From Anaerolineales bacterium (GTDB lineage: Bacteria; Chloroflexota; Anaerolineae; Anaerolineales; E44-bin32): a DNA stretch of 5,481 nt. The position numbers were made by a program, and so were the translations under genes. This document shows positions 1 through 4,498 of this stretch, one piece after another (within the stretch, counting starts at the first letter, position 1; every line of letters starts with the position of its first letter). The notes under the pieces were generated by a model that had not been told where the DNA came from, made no database searches, and was given only the letters and a program-made list of their open reading frames with translations. The stretch spans positions 1 to 5,481 of the forward strand of contig JAUWFP010000163.1 in NCBI GenBank assembly GCA_030606845.1. Direction: 5' to 3'.

Positions 1-1431
1 GGGGGGACCAGCATCTTCGAAGGCGAAGTTACCCAGACCATAGATGATCGCGCCGTCACTGAAGAGTTCAATAGGCTGCAAGACATGTGCGTGATGCCCG
101 ATCACGAGCTTAGCCCCAGCTTCAATGGCGGCATGAGCCGCGGCTACCTGGGGCGGACTTGGTTGAACGACGTTCTCATACCCGCTGTGCAATATCACCA
201 CTACGAGGTCGGCTTGTAAGAGGGCAGCGGCGACATCGGTTCGGATGCGATTTGGATTGGCCCATGCGACCCCGGCATAATTCTCGCCGGCGATCCATGT
301 CCGGGTGTCAAACCCCCGATATTCGACAGGCACGTCCACATAAGCCAGGAAGGCGAGATTGATGCCATTCTTCTCGAAAATGACCGGGCGGTGAGCGGCA
401 GCACCATCTGCTCCCGCTCCGACAGTATTAATCCCACGCGCCTCCAGAAGATGGATCGCTTGCATCAACCCTTCCGCACCGTAATCCATGGCGTGGTTGT
501 TTGCCAGGGAGAGCAAGTCGAATCCTGCCAGCGATAAGGTCTCAACCGTCTCTTTTGGAGCACGGAAGGTATAACCCTTGTTCTCGGGTGTACCCAGATC
601 ACCGAGTGCCGATTCGAGGTTCCCGATAGTTATATCGGCGGTAGAGAGCGTGTCTTCAACCAGCGCAAAGGGGTAGCCCACATCACCGGCAAGCACTGCC
701 TCCCCGAGCGCACGATCCAGCATCACATCGCCAACTGCCGCAAGGTGGATGACTACGTCAGTTGTCAGTTCCAGGTTCAACCAAGGGGCCAGTTCTTCAG
801 CGGCGCTCTCGAAACCCGGCGAGCTGTGCAGAGACCATTCATCCCGCAGCGGGTAATTCGGATCGGAAGGATGGCGGCCATCAACAAGGAGCGATCTCAT
901 ATTTGGGGTAAATTCCGACCAATCCGTCACGGCAACATAGGGGCTGCCTTCTATCAGAATCTGTTCCGCCTCAGACAACGAGATCTGCACCCACGTGCTT
1001 GAGAGCGGGACCGCCAATGAAAGCGGTCGGCTCCCGGCTGGGACACCATCTGAATCGTGCAGCAACACGAGGTCGAATATGTCTTGCTGGAGGTTGTCGC
1101 TCAGTTCAGCTGACGATGTGACATCCCAGCCCCAGCTTGATCCTGACTCGGTTAAGTGCTCGACGGCTTGCTCGGCTGCTTGCAGCCATTGTGGCGGTAC
1201 ACCGAGGATAAGAGGTTGTGGGAGCTCTGATGTGGGAGTCGGCTCGGGCGGGGGTGGATTATTCGTTGGTGTGATAACTGCAGAATGGGCTTGCTCCGCA
1301 GCGGGAGATGCAATCATTTCCGGCGTTGAGACCGGGGGCAGAGTTAACTGGCAGCCCGACAACGCCAGCAGCGTCACAAGAAGGATAGAACAATGCAGGT
1401 TAGCGCGTCGTCGCAAAGAAACCAGGTTCAT
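1..1431 (-). CDS. CapA-family (PGA_cap) lipoprotein with N-terminal binding-protein-like segment, 3' end outside window
   Basis: The frame is open for 477 codons from ATG at 1431 to the window edge with no stop, so the C-terminus is missing. Residues 1-27 are a lipoprotein signal peptide: basic RRR, a hydrophobic core, and lipobox LSGC with Cys27 as the lipidation site. Residues about 30-72 are a Pro/Thr/Ser-rich linker. Residues about 73-215 resemble a degraded phosphate-type solute-binding protein (SLSEAEQILIEG, then DWSEFTP and DPNYPLRDEW). Residues about 226-477 are the CapA domain, a metallophosphatase-like fold, with GDVMLDR (234-240), GNLES (270-274), NNHAMDYG (311-318), HSGYE (415-419), GHHAHVLQPIE (445-455) and IIYGLGNF (462-469). 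CapA is named for poly-gamma-glutamate capsule synthesis, but most homologues have no proven substrate, and no capB/capC partners are visible. It should act outside the cytoplasm, membrane-anchored. The start is supported by GAAGG seven bases upstream. The family is sure; the function is not. Confidence 0.9.
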   Translation of the reverse strand, partial: MNLVSLRRRANLHCSILLVTLLALSGCQLTLPPVSTPEMIASPAAEQAHSAVITPTNNPPPPEPTPTSELPQPLILGVPPQWLQAAEQAVEHLTESGSSWGWDVTSSAELSDNLQQDIFDLVLLHDSDGVPAGSRPLSLAVPLSSTWVQISLSEAEQILIEGSPYVAVTDWSEFTPNMRSLLVDGRHPSDPNYPLRDEWSLHSSPGFESAAEELAPWLNLELTTDVVIHLAAVGDVMLDRALGEAVLAGDVGYPFALVEDTLSTADITIGNLESALGDLGTPENKGYTFRAPKETVETLSLAGFDLLSLANNHAMDYGAEGLMQAIHLLEARGINTVGAGADGAAAHRPVIFEKNGINLAFLAYVDVPVEYRGFDTRTWIAGENYAGVAWANPNRIRTDVAAALLQADLVVVILHSGYENVVQPSPPQVAAAHAAIEAGAKLVIGHHAHVLQPIELFSDGAIIYGLGNFAFEDAGPP

Positions 1432-1438
1432 GGAAACG

Positions 1439-1443
1439 CCTTC
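1439..1443 (-). promoter_or_regulatory. Ribosome binding site of the capA-like gene
   Basis: GAAGG on the minus strand lies seven bases before ATG at 1431. It supports this start, which also places a complete signal peptide at the N-terminus. Confidence 0.6.
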
Positions 1444-1475
1444 ACGAGAATTGAGAGATAAACCAATTGGATGAG

Positions 1476-1481
1476 ATTATA
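1476..1481 (-). promoter_or_regulatory. Putative -10 box of the capA-like gene
   Basis: The minus strand reads a perfect TATAAT here, 44 bases before the start codon, inside the 178-base gap between the two lipoprotein genes and beyond the terminator. A leader of roughly 38 nt would result. I see no convincing -35 hexamer at 16-18 bp spacing (the sequence there is GC-rich, around CGGCGC) and no extended -10 TG. The call rests on the -10 match and its position alone. Confidence 0.45.
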
Positions 1482-1533
1482 CGACCGTTCGGCTCATGCG
1501 CCGATGATAAAGCAAACTTGCATCTGCGTAAGA

Positions 1534-1575
1534 GAAGACAAAGAAGCTGGGGCAGGATGCAGACCCGCCCCAGCT
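1534..1575 (-). terminator. Rho-independent-type terminator after the VWA lipoprotein gene
   Basis: An inverted repeat pairs AGCTGGGGC with GCCCCAGCT (1545-1553 and 1567-1575). After one mismatch, two more G-C pairs follow, leaving a 7-base loop. On the minus strand the stem starts 34 bases past the VWA gene stop and is followed by the T-rich run TTCTTTGTCTTCT. On the plus strand it is followed by ATTAATCC, not a T tract, so it should act on the minus strand only. The T tract is interrupted, so efficiency is uncertain. It argues that the VWA and capA-like genes are separate transcription units. Confidence 0.7.
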
Positions 1576-1609
1576 ATTAATCCAGCGATTTCGGATCGGT
1601 GGGATATGG

Positions 1610-2926
1610 TTACTGACTGAAAACCAACGGTTCGAGTTCCTCCTCGATGACCTTGACCACTAAATCGTCGAGAGAGAGGACGCTGTAGTCATCGACATGG
1701 TGGGTTGTGTCATCTCCGGGACCTCCGCCCGCGCCATAGGTGAGGAAGAGGAATTTGCCGCCTGTCATCTGCGCTAACTGGCGGAAGATGTATTCCCCCT
1801 GGTCATCGAGCCCGCTTGAAGCGAGCGGGATGATTTTGATGCCGTCTTCGGTCGCGTTGAAGATCTCTTGAGCGTAATCGTAATCTTGACTGTAATCGAG
1901 ATGCGGTGGGGCATCGGCGATCAAGAAGATGAGGCTGACCGTCTCTTCGACGCGCCATTCCGGAAGGTGAAGCGCGCTGTGCAAGCCCTCGTTCATACTC
2001 TCGGGGTAATCACCGCCGCCTTCAGCGATGACCTGCGCGAGCTCATCTGTGAATGCTTGGATATCCGACGTGAAATCGAACGTGCGGCTGATGAAGAGAT
2101 CCCCACGATCGCGGTAGATCGTCATCCCGAAACGCACATTTGGCGCGGAGGGTAAGGCGTGAATGCGTTCAGATACGCTGATCATATTGTCTTTGAGCTG
2201 CTGGATTTCATCACTCATGCTGCCGGTGGCGTCGATCAGGAAGAGCACGTCCAATCGAACCGGGTCGGTCGCTGGGCGAGCGTCAAGCGTCAGATTATGC
2301 TCCCGAGTCTCGCCGTCTACTTCAAGCGCGACCTCGTGGCCATTCTTTTCAGCTTGTATGAAGTAACCCTGCGCCTCCCCCCCGTCGATCGCTTTCGGGA
2401 AGAAAAGCACACGACCGTCAGATGTTGTTTGCAGCTGGGATAGCTCGTGGCCATCTGCATCGCTGATTGTCACCACGGCTCCTAAAATTGGATGGCCGTC
2501 CGAATCCGTCACCCGGATAATGTGACGTTCGCTGACATCAAGGTCGTGGACGAGAATGCCCGATTCGGTGAAGCGCTGGCGATAGAGCAGGTAATCGTCC
2601 CACTCGGCATTGTCGTCTACGCTCCCGGCGCGCATCGATGCGTACTGGTTCGAGCGTTCGGGAGAAGATAGAGGCTTCTCAGTATCCGTAGAGATGGAGG
2701 GTTCTGGTGGGGCAGCGCCGAGCGCCAAGCTGGATCCAGATTCCTCCAAATAGGCGTCATCCGCCGAAGCTTCATACCCCGTCCAACCACCTTTGTTGTC
2801 CCAATCAACCCACCCGCCCGTTCGTTCGTCGCGCGCGGCGGGTTGGAAGAGAGAACAGGCGTTGAGGAGCAGAAGGGTGAGCACGGTGAGGAGTGTGAGT
2901 CGATGTAGGTTCCTTTTCGTCTTCAT
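1610..2926 (-). CDS. VWA-domain lipoprotein of unknown function
   Basis: The protein is 438 aa from ATG at 2926. Residues 1-24 are a lipoprotein signal peptide (MKTKRN, a Leu-rich core, lipobox LNAC with Cys24). Asn at -2 is unusual but does occur in lipoboxes. Residues about 25-110 are low-complexity and acidic, with paired GGW motifs (GGWVDWDNKGGW), and end in DDNAEWDDYLLYRQRF. Residues about 130-215 resemble a carboxypeptidase-regulatory or Ig-like beta-sandwich (IIRVTDSDGHPILGAVVTI, then TSDGRVLF). Residues about 224-405 are a VWA domain. The MIDAS residues are DATGS (Asp232, Thr234, Ser236), a candidate Thr269 in GMTIYRDRGD, and Asp306 in GGGDYPE; ADAPPH (337-342) closes the core fold. 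VWA domains with an intact MIDAS usually bind protein or peptide ligands through a divalent metal. The ligand is not evident here. The protein is probably anchored at the outer face of the membrane. An adhesion, envelope or protease-regulation role is only a guess. Confidence 0.9.
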   Translation of the reverse strand: MKTKRNLHRLTLLTVLTLLLLNACSLFQPAARDERTGGWVDWDNKGGWTGYEASADDAYLEESGSSLALGAAPPEPSISTDTEKPLSSPERSNQYASMRAGSVDDNAEWDDYLLYRQRFTESGILVHDLDVSERHIIRVTDSDGHPILGAVVTISDADGHELSQLQTTSDGRVLFFPKAIDGGEAQGYFIQAEKNGHEVALEVDGETREHNLTLDARPATDPVRLDVLFLIDATGSMSDEIQQLKDNMISVSERIHALPSAPNVRFGMTIYRDRGDLFISRTFDFTSDIQAFTDELAQVIAEGGGDYPESMNEGLHSALHLPEWRVEETVSLIFLIADAPPHLDYSQDYDYAQEIFNATEDGIKIIPLASSGLDDQGEYIFRQLAQMTGGKFLFLTYGAGGGPGDDTTHHVDDYSVLSLDDLVVKVIEEELEPLVFSQ

Positions 2927-2930
2927 GATT

Positions 2931-2936
2931 ATCTCC
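2931..2936 (-). promoter_or_regulatory. Ribosome binding site deciding the VWA gene start
   Basis: GGAGAT lies just before ATG at 2926, with GGAG six bases from the codon. An in-frame ATG four codons upstream (2938) has no purine-rich site before it and overlaps this one. The internal ATG, giving MKTKRN and a standard lipoprotein signal, is therefore the better start. Confidence 0.7.
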
Positions 2937-3044
2937 ATTCGTTCAAAAGTGGACCCTCATGTTTGAGACGAAAGGGGATGTGGAAAGGTTCCCGGAGGAA
3001 GGGTTAAAGACCGCATGAGAATATGGGTGATGAGGGAAACTCTG
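2937..3044. other. Divergent intergenic segment between the VWA gene and the pheST promoter
   Basis: This is the left part of the roughly 500-bp gap between the divergent genes; the rest of the gap is the pheST promoter and T-box leader. No ORF with a ribosome binding site, no strong hairpin and no repeat array is visible. The promoter of the minus-strand VWA gene must lie here or slightly to the right. CATATT/TATTCT on the minus strand near 3017-3023 is a possible -10, but it lacks a good -35, so I do not assign it. Confidence 0.5.
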
Positions 3045-3072
3045 TTGACAGTGAGGGTGAATTAAGCATAAT
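3045..3072 (+). promoter_or_regulatory. Sigma70-type promoter for the T-box leader and pheST
   Basis: A perfect TTGACA (3045-3050) is followed after 16 bp by CATAAT (3067-3072), one mismatch from consensus. Transcription would start near 3079, about 17 nt before the first helix of the T-box, a typical arrangement. A second TTGACA at 3085-3090 has no -10 at proper spacing and lies inside the predicted transcript. Confidence 0.7.
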
Positions 3073-3330
3073 TATGAAGTAGAATTGACATATAAAGGCT
3101 AAGACTGAGGAAAGTAGGCGGACCGAACTCGCCAGAGAGACCGGGGCGTGGCTGGAACCCTGGCCCGAGAGAGTCCCGCTGAAGTTCCCTCATGAGCCGC
3201 CCGGGGGAACGCCTCGCAAGAGGCCAGTAGTTCGGGCCGGAACCCCACCGTTAATGACGGGGACCTGATCGCCGTATGTTGGGATTTGCAGCGGCGGCCG
3301 TCGGGATTGAGAGGACCTTTCGGGGTCAAC

Positions 3331-3365
3331 AAGGGTGGTACCGCGGGATTGCTCTCCCGTCCCTT
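3331..3365 (+). promoter_or_regulatory. T-box antiterminator
   Basis: AAGGG (3331-3335) pairs with CCCTT (3361-3365). Above a 7-nt bulge TGGTACC (3336-3342), GCGGGA (3343-3348) pairs with TCCCGT (3355-3360), including one G-U, with loop TTGCTC. This is the canonical geometry. The bulge tetrad UGGU can pair with ACCA, the 3' end of a tRNA whose discriminator base is A, as expected for bacterial tRNA-Phe. Confidence 0.9.
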
Positions 3366-3388
3366 GATCGGGCGGGGGCGTTTTGTTT
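3354..3388 (+). terminator. T-box regulated intrinsic terminator
   Basis: CTCCCG and CCC (3354-3359, 3361-3363) pair with GGG and CGGGGG (3370-3378), leaving T3360 bulged and loop TTGATC, then the run TTTTGTTT (3381-3388). The 5' arm uses the same bases (3355-3363) that close the antiterminator, so the two structures exclude each other. The terminator would stop the transcript 44 bases before pheS when tRNA-Phe is charged. Confidence 0.9.
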
Positions 3389-3422
3389 AAAGCGCCGTCT
3401 GCAATGGCGCGTGTTAATGGAA

Positions 3423-3427
3423 AGGAG
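3423..3427 (+). promoter_or_regulatory. Ribosome binding site of pheS
   Basis: AGGAG, within GGAAAGGAG, sits five bases before ATG at 3433. It lies outside the terminator hairpin, so control should be at transcription, not by hiding the ribosome binding site. Confidence 0.8.
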
Positions 3428-3432
3428 TCTCC

Positions 3433-4458
3433 ATGCTGAAACGACTGGACGAACTTGAACAAAAAGCGTTAAAGGACCTGGAGGAAGCGTTGGACGAACC
3501 CACGCTTCAAGCCTGGAAAGTTAGCTACTTAGGGCGTGGGGCCGAACTGGGAAAGATCACAGAAGGTCTGCGGGAGCTGTCGAAAGAGGAGCGCCCTGCT
3601 GTTGGGCGGCGTGCGAACGAGGTCAAGAAGGTGCTAGAAGCCGCCTATGAAGGGCGCGAAACGGCCATGCAGCAAGTTGCGGTAGAAAAAAGCTTGAGGG
3701 AAGAACGACTTGATGTCACCTTGCCCGGCCGCAGCGTGTCGCGCGGCAGGATCCACCCCGCCAACCAGATGCTTCGCCGTGTCTATGCGATTTTCGCCGA
3801 GATGGGCTTCCAAATCTACCGTTCACGTGAGGTAGAGACGGATGAGTATAACTTCAGCCTCTTGAACATTCCCCCTTTTCACCCTGCACGGGACCTCTGG
3901 GACACCTTCTACACCAAAGGAGAGGGCGTGCTCTTACGAACGCACACGTCTCCAGGGCAGATACTCGTGATGCGCGAGCATGCTCCGGAGCCGATACGCG
4001 TAATCCTGCCGGGGATGTGTTATCGCTACGAACAAATCTCGGCCCGGTCGGAGATCCAATTCAATCAAGTTGAAGGGTTGGCAATCGGAAAGAACATCAC
4101 CTTTACCGACCTGAAAGGAACGCTCGTCACATTTGCTCGCCGTCTTTATGGAGATGAGGTGCGCACGCGCTTTCGAGCGGGCCACTTCCCCTTTACAGAG
4201 CCCTCAGCCGAGATGGATATCGAATGCTTTGTCTGCGACGGTGAGGGATGTGGGGTATGTAAGAAGACCGGGTGGTTGGAAATTCTGGGCTGCGGCATGG
4301 TCCACCCCACCGTACTGGCGAACGGGGGCTACGATCCTGAGATGGTATCCGGTTTTGCTTTCGGCATGGGAACGGAACGGATCGCCATGAATATTCACCG
4401 CATAGACGACATCCGCAATTTCTGGGCGAATGATCTGAGATTCTTGAAGCAATTCTGA
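3433..4458 (+). CDS. pheS: Phenylalanine--tRNA ligase alpha subunit
   Basis: This class II synthetase subunit carries the active site that activates Phe with ATP and charges tRNA-Phe in a cytoplasmic (alpha-beta)2 complex with PheT. At 341 aa it is of normal length. Residues 1-90 are the charged N-terminal coiled-coil arm. Core motifs: motif 1 region HPANQMLRRVYAIF (108-121); EVETDEYNFSLLNIPPFHPARD (133-154); RTHTSPGQ (169-176); motif 2 with YRYE (197-200) and FNQVEG (210-215); HFPFTEP (251-257), whose two Phe residues line the substrate pocket in known structures; and motif 3 with GFAFGMGTER (307-316) ending at DLRFLKQF. The Ala in GFAFG, which determines Phe specificity, is present. Cys265, 268, 273 and 276 form a CxxC-x4-CxxC cluster (CFVCDGEGCGVC), a known variant that probably binds zinc. 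FNQVEG has Asn where His is more usual. The gene is first in an operon with pheT, 40 bases downstream, under T-box control. Confidence 0.98.
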   Translation: MLKRLDELEQKALKDLEEALDEPTLQAWKVSYLGRGAELGKITEGLRELSKEERPAVGRRANEVKKVLEAAYEGRETAMQQVAVEKSLREERLDVTLPGRSVSRGRIHPANQMLRRVYAIFAEMGFQIYRSREVETDEYNFSLLNIPPFHPARDLWDTFYTKGEGVLLRTHTSPGQILVMREHAPEPIRVILPGMCYRYEQISARSEIQFNQVEGLAIGKNITFTDLKGTLVTFARRLYGDEVRTRFRAGHFPFTEPSAEMDIECFVCDGEGCGVCKKTGWLEILGCGMVHPTVLANGGYDPEMVSGFAFGMGTERIAMNIHRIDDIRNFWANDLRFLKQF

Positions 4459-4474
4459 GCCCCCATCGGGCTTT
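4458..4474 (+). other. Small hairpin between pheS and pheT
   Basis: AGCCC (4458-4462) and GGGCT (4468-4472) form a 5-bp stem with loop CCATC, starting at the last base of the pheS stop codon and followed by TTTAAATTA. It resembles a weak terminator or processing site. Such a short stem with only three T's probably lets most transcription pass into pheT. The function is inferred only. Confidence 0.3.
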
Positions 4475-4486
4475 AAATTAGATGAT

Positions 4487-4494
4487 AAGGGAGG
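4487..4494 (+). promoter_or_regulatory. Ribosome binding site of pheT
   Basis: AAGGGAGG lies four bases before ATG at 4499. The site is strong, though its spacing is short. It fixes the start, which gives the expected PheT N-terminus MKVPITWLREFV. Confidence 0.75.
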
Positions 4495-4498
4495 TTTC

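Larger units (their letters stand above)
3096..3388 (+). ncRNA. T-box riboswitch, tRNA-Phe responsive, controlling pheST
   Basis: The leader carries the T-box signature AAGGGTGGTACCGCGG at 3331-3346. Stem I can be traced: GGCT (3097-3100) pairs with AGCC (3195-3198) below a kink-turn-like GACTGA/ATGA; GAGG (3107-3110) pairs with CCTC (3188-3191); the specifier loop has AGTA (3113-3116) opposite GAAGTTC (3181-3187); GGCGG (3117-3121) pairs with CCGCT (3176-3180, including a G-U). AGAGAG (3134-3139) leads to the distal loop. The specifier triplet is best read as TTC (Phe) at 3185-3187, matching the downstream gene. Stem II is GAAC-GCCTC-GCAA-GAGGC-CAGTA-GTTC (3207-3233), and its flanking GGGG/CCCC could form the IIA/B pseudoknot. 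CCGT/ACGG (3248-3260) and GGACC/GGGTC-type (3314-3327) hairpins follow. In the known mechanism, uncharged tRNA pairs with the specifier and the UGGN bulge and stabilises the antiterminator, so synthetase transcription rises when Phe-tRNA is scarce. Confidence 0.96.

Noticed and set aside
995..1474. 159-codon plus-strand open frame
   Set aside because: It lies wholly opposite the capA-like gene and its leader. Its composition is Ser/Gly/Arg-rich with no domain. The minus-strand frame has a lipobox and all CapA motifs.
1868..2443. Plus-strand open frames opposite the VWA gene
   Set aside because: They are shadows of the VWA domain coding region, whose MIDAS and lipobox motifs fix the true strand.
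2927..2938. Upstream ATG of the VWA gene (MEII start)
   Set aside because: It has no Shine-Dalgarno before it and overlaps the GGAG that serves the ATG at 2926, which gives a cleaner signal peptide.
3096..3388. Possible tRNA gene or self-splicing element in the structured leader
   Set aside because: There is no cloverleaf, CCA end or intron core. The structure matches the T-box class throughout.
3190..3462. Minus- and plus-strand open frames inside the leader of pheS
   Set aside because: The segment is explained base by base by T-box helices, the antiterminator and the terminator. No frame there has a good ribosome binding site plus protein-like content.
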